Source of the DNA: Caccovivens sp964594865 | Lineage (GTDB): Bacteria > Bacillota > Clostridia > Christensenellales > UBA1242 | Direction: 5' to 3' | DNA length: 20,734 nt | NCBI GenBank assembly: GCA_964594865.1 | Contig: CAZQMZ010000014.1 | Coordinates: 1 to 20,734 of the forward strand | Part shown: positions 14,144 through 20,734 of the stretch, in pieces | How the letters are laid out: each line of letters opens with the position of its first letter | Position numbering within the stretch: position 1 is the first letter of the stretch | The notes under the pieces: generated by a model | The model's database searches: none | What the model was told of the DNA's origin: nothing | What the model saw: the letters and a program-made list of their open reading frames with translations, nothing else | Translations under genes and position numbers: made by a program

Positions 14144-15451
14144 ATGGGAAAGCCAATTGTCGCGATCGTTGGAAGGGCAAATGTCGGCAAATCGACATTT
14201 TTTAATAAAATCTGTGGAAAAAGATTGAGTATTGTCGACGATGTTGCGGGGGTCACTCGCGACAGGCTTTATGCTGACGCAAATTGGTCTGGACGAGAAT
14301 TTGTTGTGGTCGACACCGGTGGAGTGGAGTTTTCCAGCGAAGACGTCTTTCAAAAGGAAATCTTTGAGCAGGTTTTGTTGGCAATCGAAAATGCCGCAGT
14401 CATCATCTTTTTGGTGGATGGCAAAACAGGGGCAACTCAGGCTGACGAAGATGTCGCGCGCATGCTACGCAAACAAAAAGTGCCGGTGGTGTTGGTGGTG
14501 AACAAATTGGACAATTTTGACACTTCTGCCACATATGAGTTCTATGGCCTTGGACTTGGCGAGCCTATGCCAATCTCTTGTCATCAGGCAAAGGGGATTG
14601 GTGATGTTTTGGACAAGGTTGTTTCATATTTTTCTGAAAAACTGCAAGAAGAAGAGGGTTCTGGAATAAAAATAAGTTTGGTCGGACGTCCAAACGTGGG
14701 AAAAAGTTCGTTGGTCAATCGGCTTTTGGGAAGAAAGCGTGTTGTTGTCAGCGACATTGAAGGAACAACGCGTGACAGCGTGATGATTCCGTTTAAATGC
14801 AACAAAAAGGTGTATAATCTTATTGACACGGCGGGGCTTAGGCGTCAAAGAGCGGTGGAAAAACAATCTGTGGAAGGATACTCCGTTCTTCGCAGTATGT
14901 CTGCCATTGAAATGAGTGATGTGGTGCTGATTGTTTTGGATGCAACCAAAGAAGTTTCAGAGCAGGATGTGCGCATTGCGGGTTATGTTCATGAAGCGAA
15001 AAAACCGAATGTTGTGGTTGTCAACAAGTGGGATGAAAAGACGATGAGCAAAGACGATTTTTCAAAAATTTTGCGCGAAAAGCTTGCATTTATGTCATAT
15101 TTCAAAGCACTTTTTGTTTCTGCTTTGACCGGAGAAGGGCTTTCAAATGTCATGAAAACAGTTGATGAAGTGTTTGAAAATGCGTCAAGAAGGATCACAA
15201 CAGGGGTTTTGAACGAAATTTTGCATGATGCAATTTTGAATTTTGAACCGCCGTCAAAAAGTGGCAAAAAGGCAAAGATTATGTTTGTGACACAAGCGTC
15301 GATCAATCCGCCAAAATTTGTCTTTTTCTGCAAAGATCCAACAATCATAAATTTCTCATATCAACGATATTTGGAAAACAAATTGAGAGAAAAAGCGGAC
15401 TTTTCAGGAACGCCAATTGAACTTATTTTTAAAGGAAAGGAGGAAAAATGA
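14144..15451 (+). CDS. der: GTPase Der (EngA), ribosome assembly
   Basis: 435 residues, normal Der length. Two tandem GTPase domains: the first with GRANVGKS (10-17), DTGG, NKLD; the second with GRPNVGKSS (from about 181), DTAGLRR, NKWD. A C-terminal KH-like domain occupies about 350-435. Der binds the 50S subunit late in assembly and is essential. The start must be the ATG at 14144, since the first G-motif begins 9 residues in. There is no Shine-Dalgarno sequence before it, and the upstream open frame runs through a terminator and promoter. The stop overlaps the plsY start (ATGA). Confidence 0.95.
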   Translation: MGKPIVAIVGRANVGKSTFFNKICGKRLSIVDDVAGVTRDRLYADANWSGREFVVVDTGGVEFSSEDVFQKEIFEQVLLAIENAAVIIFLVDGKTGATQADEDVARMLRKQKVPVVLVVNKLDNFDTSATYEFYGLGLGEPMPISCHQAKGIGDVLDKVVSYFSEKLQEEEGSGIKISLVGRPNVGKSSLVNRLLGRKRVVVSDIEGTTRDSVMIPFKCNKKVYNLIDTAGLRRQRAVEKQSVEGYSVLRSMSAIEMSDVVLIVLDATKEVSEQDVRIAGYVHEAKKPNVVVVNKWDEKTMSKDDFSKILREKLAFMSYFKALFVSALTGEGLSNVMKTVDEVFENASRRITTGVLNEILHDAILNFEPPSKSGKKAKIMFVTQASINPPKFVFFCKDPTIINFSYQRYLENKLREKADFSGTPIELIFKGKEEK

Positions 15452-16257
15452 TGGTTTATTTATATGTGGCGATTGCTCTTGTTGTGGGCTATTTGTTTGG
15501 AAACATAAATTTTGCTCGAATTTTTTCGGCAACCTTGGAAAAGAAAGACATAACAACTATTGGAAGCAAAAATCCGGGCACAATGAACATGCTTCGAACA
15601 CAAGGCTTAAAGCGGGCGATGTTGACACTTATTTGTGAAGCATTGAAGGTTGGAATTCCGGCACTTGCTTGCTATTTCATCTTCCAAAATTTTTATTCTG
15701 GATTTGAAAATCTTGCATATTTTCTATCTGCTTTTGGTGGAGTTTTGGGACATTGTTTTCCGGTGTTTTATAAATTTAAGGGCGGAAAAGGTGTGGCTTG
15801 CACATTTGGAATGTTTGTCTTTCATCCAAACTTTTGGTGGCTGGCACTTGTGATTTTCTTTTTGTGTTTCTGTTTGTTTTTCTTTATTGAATATCCATTC
15901 ATCATCTCCATGACTTTCATTTTGATTATGAGCGTATATTCCACTTCCTTCTTTGTTATAAATCAAACAATGTGGTGGATTCCACTGATTGTGATTATTT
16001 GGCTCAACTTTGTGATCATTCTCATCTTGCATAGGGGAAACATCAACAGACTTGTTCACGGCACCGAAAACAAAGTCAACTTCAAAGAAAAGGTGGCAAA
16101 CGCATTCAAGAAGAAAGACAAAATTGATAAAGAAAAAGATGATGAAGTGATTGAAATTGACAATGTGCAAGAGGACAAGAACGAGAAACAAAAGCAAGGC
16201 GAGATTGATTCAAAAGAGGATTTGGGCAAGGACGATGAACAGACAACAACTGATTGA
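15448..16257 (+). CDS. plsY: Glycerol-3-phosphate acyltransferase PlsY with long charged tail
   Basis: 269 residues (start at 15448, or ATG 15451 which has better spacing from AAAGGAGG at 15436-15443). The multi-helix membrane core of about 200 residues carries PlsY motif 1 in variant form (GSKNPGTMNMLRTQG), motif 2 (GHCFPVFYKFKGGKGVA) and motif 3 (HRGNINRLVHGTENK). PlsY transfers acyl groups from acyl-phosphate to glycerol-3-phosphate. A hydrophilic Lys/Glu/Asp-rich tail of about 60 residues follows the core and is unusual for PlsY. In motif 1 a Lys and a Thr-Met replace the usual Gly and Ala-Thr positions (common form GSGNPGATN). Confidence 0.92.
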   Translation: MMVYLYVAIALVVGYLFGNINFARIFSATLEKKDITTIGSKNPGTMNMLRTQGLKRAMLTLICEALKVGIPALACYFIFQNFYSGFENLAYFLSAFGGVLGHCFPVFYKFKGGKGVACTFGMFVFHPNFWWLALVIFFLCFCLFFFIEYPFIISMTFILIMSVYSTSFFVINQTMWWIPLIVIIWLNFVIILILHRGNINRLVHGTENKVNFKEKVANAFKKKDKIDKEKDDEVIEIDNVQEDKNEKQKQGEIDSKEDLGKDDEQTTTD

Positions 16258-16588
16258 TTTCATCAAAGAAGAATTTGGCATAACTTTCGACAAACCTTTC
16301 AAGGACGATTTTGATTCAATGGTCTTTCGCCATAAGGACAACAAAAAATGGTTTGCACTTGTCATGCAGGTGAAGAAAAACAAAATTGTTGGACAGGATG
16401 AAAGACTTGTCGACGTTTTGAATTTGAAATGCGATCCAATTTTGAGACAAGCACTTTTGCAGAACACCGGCATTTATGTTGCCTATCACATGAACAAACT
16501 GCATTGGATTTCGGTGATTTTGGAAGAGATGGAATTGAAAGATTTGGCTCCATTGGTGGAAATAAGTTTTGATTTGACAAAGAAATGA
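16235..16588 (+). CDS. MmcQ/YjbR-family (DUF419) protein
   Basis: 117 residues with the YjbR pattern: KWFALVMQV, LNLKCDP, GIYVAYHMNKLHWISVIL. The family has a CyaY-like fold, is often annotated as DNA-binding, and lacks an established function. The start is the ATG at 16235, inside the 3' end of plsY (23-base overlap in another frame); the possible site AAGGA is only two bases upstream, so coupling to plsY translation is likely. It occupies the place where gpsA often stands in der/gpsA/spoIVA clusters. A structured terminator-like element follows. Confidence 0.85.
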   Translation: MNRQQLIDFIKEEFGITFDKPFKDDFDSMVFRHKDNKKWFALVMQVKKNKIVGQDERLVDVLNLKCDPILRQALLQNTGIYVAYHMNKLHWISVILEEMELKDLAPLVEISFDLTKK

Positions 16589-16603
16589 CACACTTCTTTT
16601 ATT

Positions 16604-16675
16604 TTCCTTTGGAAAGGAATAATTGTAAAACGGCAAAAGATTCTGAATGTTCGTAAATACGCAGGGTCTTTTTTC
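16604..16675 (+). terminator. Compound hairpin and terminator after the MmcQ gene
   Basis: A first inverted repeat TTCCTTT-GG-AAAGGAA (16604-16619). A second stem, AAAAGATTCTG (16635-16645) / CAGGGTCTTTT (16662-16672), pairs fully with two G.U and is followed by T residues. Its 16-base loop contains a small CGT/ACG stem. The second hairpin is a good rho-independent terminator, which would separate spoIVA from plsY-mmcQ. Confidence 0.65.
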
Positions 16676-16709
16676 ATATATTTTCAATTTGTTGGTTTGG
16701 CAATGTTGT

Positions 16710-16737
16710 TCTATTTGCACGTGGTTTTTCATAAACT
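16710..16737 (+). promoter_or_regulatory. Candidate sigma-E promoter of spoIVA
   Basis: CATAAACT (16730-16737) matches 7 of 8 positions of the sigma-E -10 pattern CATACAHT. TCTATTT (16710-16716) sits 13 bases upstream as a weak -35. The predicted start near 16744 would leave a leader of about 15 bases containing AGGAGG (16749-16754). Sigma-E control is expected from spoIVA in Bacillus. Confidence 0.35.
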
Positions 16738-16758
16738 ATTCTATCCTTAGGAGGTTTT

Positions 16759-18237
16759 ATGGAAAAATACGAAATTTATGAGGATATCAAAAATCGCACT
16801 GACGGCGACATATATATTGGCGTTGTCGGGCCCGTTCGTGTTGGTAAATCAACTTTCATTTCGCAATTTATGCAGAAATTGGTCATTCCCAACATCGACA
16901 ACAGAAACATTCGCGAGCGCACGATTGATGAGTTGCCTCAAAGTGCGGATGGCAAAACTGTTATGACCACTCAGCCAAAGTTTGTGCCAAATGAGGCGGT
17001 CAGAATTGCTGTGGCTGACAAAATCAATTTGCGGGTGCGTTTGATTGATTGTGTGGGATATCTTGTCAGTGGCGCAATGGGGGCAACGGAGAACGAAAAA
17101 CCGCGACTTGTGAAAACCCCTTGGACAGATGAAGAATTGCCTTTTGAAAAAGCGGCGGAAATTGGCACGAAAAAAGTGATTGAAGATCATTCCACAATTG
17201 GTGTGGTGATGACAACGGATGGAAGTGTGACCGACATTGAAAGAGCAAACTATGTGCCAGCGGAAGAGCGTGTTGTTGCCGAAATGAAAACGTCTGGAAA
17301 GCCTTTTGTCATTGTGCTGAACTGCAAAAATCCAAATTCGACAGAGAGCAAAAAACTTGCGCAAAGTTTGAGCGAGAAATATTCTGCACAAGTTGTTGCA
17401 ATGAATGTTGCTGAAATGAAAGACAGTGACATCGACAAAGTGTTTGAGAAAGTCCTTTTGGAATTTCCGGTCAAGAGTGTGAAAGTCAATATGCCAAAGT
17501 GGATGCAGGCACTTTCGTTCAACAGCCCGATAATCAGCGAAATTGTCGGTGAAATCAAAAAATTCGGCAATTCCATTCGAAAAGTTGGCGACGCCACCAA
17601 AGATACGGTGGTCTTCACCGAAAGTGAAAGCTTTGACCCGATCACATTTTCTAACATTGAAATGGGCAACGGAGTGATCAAATTTAATGTCATTCCAAAG
17701 GAAAATTTGTTCTATCACGTTCTTTCCGACGAATGCGGTTTTGTCATCAATGACGACTATGAACTTGTTTCATACATCAAAAATCTCGCTATTGCAAAAG
17801 TGGAATATGACAAACTCAAAAACGCGCTTGATGAAGTGGAACAAAACGGCTATGGCATTGTTGTCCCACGACAAGAAGAATTCACTTTGGAACAACCGGA
17901 AGTTGTCAAGTCGGGCGGAAAATATGGAGTCAAAATCAAGGCATCCGCGCCAAGTTTGCATATCATCAAGGTGGATGTGGAAACTGAAGTCACTCCGCTT
18001 GTTGGAAGTGAAAGCCAAAGCCAAGATTTAGTGGACTATCTTACCGAACGTTTTGAAACCGATCCATCAGGCATTTGGGATACCAACCTTTTGGGCAAAA
18101 GCCTTTATTCCATGGTTGACGAGAACATAAGCTCAAAAATTGTTTCCATGCCGGCAGATGCACAACGCAAAATGAGAAAAACTTTGGGAAGAATCATAAA
18201 TGAAGGCAAAGGCGGAGTTTTGTGTATCCTTCTTTAA
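16759..18237 (+). CDS. spoIVA: Stage IV sporulation protein A, coat morphogenetic ATPase
   Basis: 492 residues, the full SpoIVA length. TRAFAC-type P-loop GPVRVGKS (24-31), switch/Walker B region IDCVGYLVSG (Asp97), a middle domain, and a C-terminal domain ending GKGGVLCILL, the part that in Bacillus binds SpoVM at the forespore membrane. SpoIVA hydrolyses ATP to polymerise irreversibly into the coat basement layer on the mother-cell face of the forespore. In Clostridioides it works with SipL, encoded at 1655. The start is the ATG with AGGAGG five bases upstream. No spoVM was found in the window. Confidence 0.97.
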   Translation: MEKYEIYEDIKNRTDGDIYIGVVGPVRVGKSTFISQFMQKLVIPNIDNRNIRERTIDELPQSADGKTVMTTQPKFVPNEAVRIAVADKINLRVRLIDCVGYLVSGAMGATENEKPRLVKTPWTDEELPFEKAAEIGTKKVIEDHSTIGVVMTTDGSVTDIERANYVPAEERVVAEMKTSGKPFVIVLNCKNPNSTESKKLAQSLSEKYSAQVVAMNVAEMKDSDIDKVFEKVLLEFPVKSVKVNMPKWMQALSFNSPIISEIVGEIKKFGNSIRKVGDATKDTVVFTESESFDPITFSNIEMGNGVIKFNVIPKENLFYHVLSDECGFVINDDYELVSYIKNLAIAKVEYDKLKNALDEVEQNGYGIVVPRQEEFTLEQPEVVKSGGKYGVKIKASAPSLHIIKVDVETEVTPLVGSESQSQDLVDYLTERFETDPSGIWDTNLLGKSLYSMVDENISSKIVSMPADAQRKMRKTLGRIINEGKGGVLCILL

Positions 18238-18264
18238 AAATCTTGATTTTCACATTCAATTTGT

Positions 18265-18293
18265 TTGATTATTTTTGCCAATTTTGCTACAAT
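18265..18293 (+). promoter_or_regulatory. Promoter of the 18320 membrane-protein gene
   Basis: TTGATT (18265-18270), 17-base spacer, TACAAT (18288-18293) preceded by TGC, an extended -10. Confidence 0.7.
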
Positions 18294-18319
18294 ACCTATT
18301 GAGATTATAGGAGGTTTAT

Positions 18320-18820
18320 ATGGCAAAAAAGAAAACAAAAAACACAGGTGCATTGATTTGGCCAGTGGCGACTTTGCTCTTAGGTGGAGCTCTTTTGGGG
18401 CTTCTTGCATTGCCTTTCATGACGATTGATTTGATTGGTTCGTCAAAAAGTGGTTGGGAGTTCATCGATTTCAGCGAAGGTGCACCAACAGGCTGTGCGA
18501 TTGTGCTTCTGCTTCTTGTGATTTTCACTTGTCTTATGATGGTGCTGTCAATTGTAAAAATTTTAAATTGTATAGGCATAATCAAAGATTCGAAGATTGT
18601 CAACTTGTTGCTTGTGATTTGTGGATTTATAGTTGCAATTTTGGCAATCGTGAACATCATCACAATTTCAACATATGTTGCGGATCCTTTTAATTTGGAC
18701 AGTGATTTTGTCAGCAATATCACAAGCGAAGTTGTTTCCACTGGTTGGGCAGGGCTCATTGTCAATGCTGTTGTGGGGGTTTGCGCATTTGTCACAAGTT
18801 TGTTTTCATCGAAAAAATAA
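18320..18820 (+). CDS. Four-helix membrane protein of unknown function
   Basis: 166 residues. A Lys-rich N-terminus (KKKTKN) is followed by four predicted helices at about 12-34, 59-80, 88-118 and 142-162. The loop between helices 1 and 2 contains SGWEFIDFSEG, and the second loop is acidic. I do not recognise a family. The ATG has AGGAGG at 18309-18314. Transcribed alone between its own promoter and a terminator. Confidence 0.72.
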   Translation: MAKKKTKNTGALIWPVATLLLGGALLGLLALPFMTIDLIGSSKSGWEFIDFSEGAPTGCAIVLLLLVIFTCLMMVLSIVKILNCIGIIKDSKIVNLLLVICGFIVAILAIVNIITISTYVADPFNLDSDFVSNITSEVVSTGWAGLIVNAVVGVCAFVTSLFSSKK

Positions 18821-18823
18821 GAA

Positions 18824-18858
18824 AAAAAACATCTCAAAAAAATTTGAGATGTTTTTTG
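18824..18858 (+). terminator. Terminator after the 18320 gene
   Basis: Stem ACATCTCAAA (18829-18838) / TTTGAGATGT (18843-18852), loop AAAA, extended by flanking A and T runs. Third copy of the ACATCTC stem. Confidence 0.85.
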
Positions 18859-18887
18859 TTTACTTTTGTCGCTTTTAGGCGTATAAT
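18859..18887 (+). promoter_or_regulatory. Probable promoter of the 18923 gene
   Basis: TTTACT (18859-18864), 17-base spacer, consensus TATAAT (18882-18887). The -35 begins at the T run of the preceding terminator, so the two are packed end to end. Confidence 0.6.
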
Positions 18888-18922
18888 AATCTTGTTGAAT
18901 ACTTTGTCTTTTTGGAGGGGTC

Positions 18923-19576
18923 GTGAAATTAAGTAAAAGTATGATTTGGATCACTGCAGTTTCAACTGCGGTTGCTGTTGTCAATTTGATTGTTTATTTT
19001 GTTTTGATTGCCACAGAAACGGTGGAAATGAGAGATATGATTGGACTTTACATCATTTTCTATTTCATCTCGACTTGGATTCCGTTTTTATTTGCCTTGA
19101 TCTTCAAAATGAAATTCGACACGGCGTTTTTGATTTGCTATGAGATATACATATTTATGGGCATTTGCCTTGGCACCATTTGGCAGTTATATGATGTGAT
19201 TACTCCGCTTGACAAGATCGTTCATCTTATCGGTGGCGGGATGCTGGCACTTTTTGCCTATTCTGTCTATGAAAATTGCCGAGAAAGCAACAAATTGACA
19301 CTCTTTTGGCTTTTCGTCCTTATTTTTTCTGTTTCCATGATGCTTGGCGGGATGTGGGAAATCTGTGAATATGTCGTTGACGAGTTGTTTGACAGCAACG
19401 CACAAAGATATTTTGGACTTTACGGACACGATGCTCTCAATGACACCATGTTGGACCTTATTTGTGATTTTGTTGGGGCGATTGTGGGAGCAACGATTGC
19501 TGTTTTTGTGGAAAAGAAACACAAAGAAGTTGACAAAAACGCTGAATTGAATTATGCTCGAAAGGAAAATGATTGA
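18923..19576 (+). CDS. DUF2238/YjdF-like membrane protein
   Basis: 217 residues, about six helices. Conserved polar motifs inside or between helices: YDVITPLDKIVHLIGGG, GGMWEICEYVVDELFD, then NDTMLDLICDFVGAIVGA. The spaced D..H..GG, WE..E and D(T)M.DL...GA signatures resemble the DUF2238/YjdF family of uncharacterised membrane proteins; assignment from memory of the pattern. The start is a GTG at 18923 with GGAGG at 18914-18918. The C-terminal tail is charged. It converges on the glycosyltransferase gene across a bidirectional terminator. Confidence 0.72.
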   Translation: MKLSKSMIWITAVSTAVAVVNLIVYFVLIATETVEMRDMIGLYIIFYFISTWIPFLFALIFKMKFDTAFLICYEIYIFMGICLGTIWQLYDVITPLDKIVHLIGGGMLALFAYSVYENCRESNKLTLFWLFVLIFSVSMMLGGMWEICEYVVDELFDSNAQRYFGLYGHDALNDTMLDLICDFVGAIVGATIAVFVEKKHKEVDKNAELNYARKEND

Positions 19577-19611
19577 AATTAAAAATGTGGGCTTCACAGC
19601 CTTTTAAAAAA

Positions 19612-19644
19612 TAATAGTGGCATATTTTTGCCACTGTTTTTTTA
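19612..19644. terminator. Bidirectional terminator between the 18923 gene and the glycosyltransferase gene
   Basis: Stem AGTGGCA (19616-19622) / TGCCACT (19629-19635), loop TATTTT, with T residues on the plus side and A-rich sequence on the other. Confidence 0.8.
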
Positions 19645-19687
19645 TTTTGTGTTAGTTGAAAAAATTAAGTTTTTTGTTTTAAAGACT

Positions 19688-20515
19688 TCAAAAGAAATTT
19701 GGATGTGAATTTTTGAGCTTGTCCACTTCGTCATAAATGTCGTCAAACATAAAGATTTTCAAACTTTTGTGAACTTTTTCGCGTTCCCATTGCTTAATGT
19801 TGTATATGTGAAAACCAAATGGTAAAAAGAAGACAATTCCTTTGCAAAAATGTTTTATCACGGTGTCTTTTTTGATTTTTCTCTGCTCATTGAAACGACA
19901 TGGCAAATATTTTTTCTTGGCATATTTGTTCAATGCTGTTTGGTCAGGCATCAACATTTTTGTTTTATTGACCATGACCCGAACTTTCTCAAAAATGCCG
20001 TGTTTTTTCATGTTTTGAATGTTCATCAACAGCACTCCGGCGTTGCAATATGATGAACGAATCCAAAATTTGCCCATATAGTCCTTCACCATGCCGACAT
20101 CGAAACTATCAACATCCACTTCAAAAAGTTGGTTGATGTCTGAACAGCACATCGTGTCAATGTCGAGATATATCATCTTGTCAGGCATATTTGGAACAAA
20201 ATCAAGCAAAAGGCGCAAAAGAGTGTAGGGAGTGTATCCATTGAAATGATTTTTGCCATCGATCATATGCTGTTTATAAAGATCTGTGACATCAAGTTTT
20301 ATGACATTGTTCTTTGAGTTTTTCTTTTTGACGATTTCGTCAAGAAGAGCAATTTGTTCGTCGCTGAACGGACTGAAATTTGGATTTTCTTCTGTCAAAT
20401 CCATTGTCAAAACATATATGCACAATTGTTCATTTGTGAATTTTGCCAAAGACATAACAGACATCAAAAGGCCTTCAAAAATTTTCTTATTTCCGCTGAA
20501 ACATATCGGGATCAT
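19688..20515 (-). CDS. Family 8 glycosyltransferase
   Basis: 275 residues. Shows the GT8 order of motifs: N-terminal PICFSGNKKIFEGLLMSVMSL, YLDIDTMC with the metal-binding DxD (DID, 118-120), SYCNAGVLLMN, PDQTALN and a KHFCKG motif near the end. GT8 enzymes are retaining, metal-dependent transferases using UDP-sugars, in bacteria usually for polysaccharide or LPS/teichoic-type glycans. No signal peptide; cytoplasmic, possibly membrane-peripheral. The acceptor cannot be read from the sequence, and no other glycan genes lie in the window. The ATG at 20515 has AAGGTAGG six bases upstream. Confidence 0.9.
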   Translation of the reverse strand: MIPICFSGNKKIFEGLLMSVMSLAKFTNEQLCIYVLTMDLTEENPNFSPFSDEQIALLDEIVKKKNSKNNVIKLDVTDLYKQHMIDGKNHFNGYTPYTLLRLLLDFVPNMPDKMIYLDIDTMCCSDINQLFEVDVDSFDVGMVKDYMGKFWIRSSYCNAGVLLMNIQNMKKHGIFEKVRVMVNKTKMLMPDQTALNKYAKKKYLPCRFNEQRKIKKDTVIKHFCKGIVFFLPFGFHIYNIKQWEREKVHKSLKIFMFDDIYDEVDKLKNSHPNFF

Positions 20516-20546
20516 AAATTCCTACCTTAAATTTGAGACTAGACAT

Positions 20547-20576
20547 ATGATAACACAAACGACATTCAAATAACAA
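20547..20576 (-). promoter_or_regulatory. Glycosyltransferase promoter
   Basis: Minus strand: TTGTTA (20571-20576), 18-base spacer, TATCAT (20547-20552) preceded by TGTGT, a TRTGn extended -10. Confidence 0.55.
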
Positions 20577-20734
20577 ACAATTGTCATTCAAATTGGATAT
20601 TATTTTATTTATTATATTATCTATGCCATAAAAATTCTTGAAATTCATTCAATTTCAAGTTTGTTTAAGTCGAAAAACCAGAAATATTTGCACAAATTTG
20701 AAACTTTTGGTCAAAATAAACGATTTGGATTGTC
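20577..20734. other. AT-rich right-hand edge with one perfect hairpin
   Basis: No complete gene. A perfect inverted repeat CTTGAAATT-CATTC-AATTTCAAG lies at 20637-20659. On the minus strand it is followed by AATTTTTA and preceded by a TAA (20667-20665) closing a frame that is open to the window edge. It may therefore be the terminator of a minus-strand gene beginning beyond the window, but two minus frames are open there and neither tail is recognisable. Confidence 0.35.

Noticed and set aside
16647..16781. Small open frame of about 44 codons before spoIVA, considered as spoVM
   Set aside because: No ribosome site, no SpoVM-like amphipathic sequence, and it overlaps the terminator, the promoter and the spoIVA start.
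19579..19604. Hairpin GGCT-TCAC-AGCC followed by TTTT just after the 18923 gene
   Set aside because: Only four base pairs; the stronger terminator is 25 bases downstream.
1..20734. Mobile elements, CRISPR arrays, tRNA/rRNA genes, toxin-antitoxin or phage-defence genes
   Set aside because: Looked for transposase, integrase, regularly spaced repeats, cloverleaf-like segments and known defence motifs; none seen.

Overview
The window looks like chromosomal DNA of an endospore-forming, low-GC Gram-positive bacterium of the Clostridia type. I infer an uncultured gut-like lineage but cannot name a genus. Reasons: AT-rich DNA, strong AGGAGG-type ribosome sites, U-tailed terminators, and a dense set of sporulation genes (sipL, spoIIR, sleB, ypeB, spoVG, spoIVA). 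SipL next to SpoIVA in one window points to the clostridial rather than the bacillar spore-coat programme. There are no insertion sequences, phage genes, CRISPR arrays, tRNAs or rRNAs.

Layout. 1-1540: the tail of an unknown gene, a PH-domain membrane protein, then on the minus strand an unrecognised 158-residue protein and veg. 1576-6230: sipL (DUF3794/LysM coat protein), then a spoIIR-sleB-ypeB unit combining the signal that activates sigma-E with the germination lytic enzyme and its partner. 6234-7372: minus-strand six-helix membrane protein and spoVG. 7378-10925: murC, an alpha/beta hydrolase and a MurF-like ligase with an N-terminal membrane domain, in one tight operon. 10948-13431: rpmB divergent from asp23-fakA, the same arrangement as rpmB/yloU/yloV of Bacillus. 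13445-14090: a monocistronic LRR_5 protein. 14109-18237: der, plsY, an MmcQ/YjbR protein and spoIVA. 18265-19644: two membrane proteins. 19688-20576: a minus-strand family 8 glycosyltransferase.

How the genes connect. SpoIVA and SipL are the base-layer coat ATPase and its clostridial partner. SpoIIR triggers the mother-cell sigma factor that should drive both. SleB/YpeB dismantle the cortex on germination. MurC and the MurF-like ligase act on peptidoglycan precursors. FakA makes acyl-phosphate and PlsY uses acyl-phosphate. Der, L28 and SpoVG are housekeeping or regulatory.

Most notable observations: der appears to be transcribed as a leaderless mRNA; housekeeping promoters share a strong TRTGn extended -10; one terminator stem (ACATCTC) recurs at three loci; a sigma-G-like promoter with a perfect palindromic spacer lies inside the end of spoIIR; an inverted repeat can mask the ribosome site of the orphan gene after veg; and the cell-wall operon carries an unusual membrane MurF.
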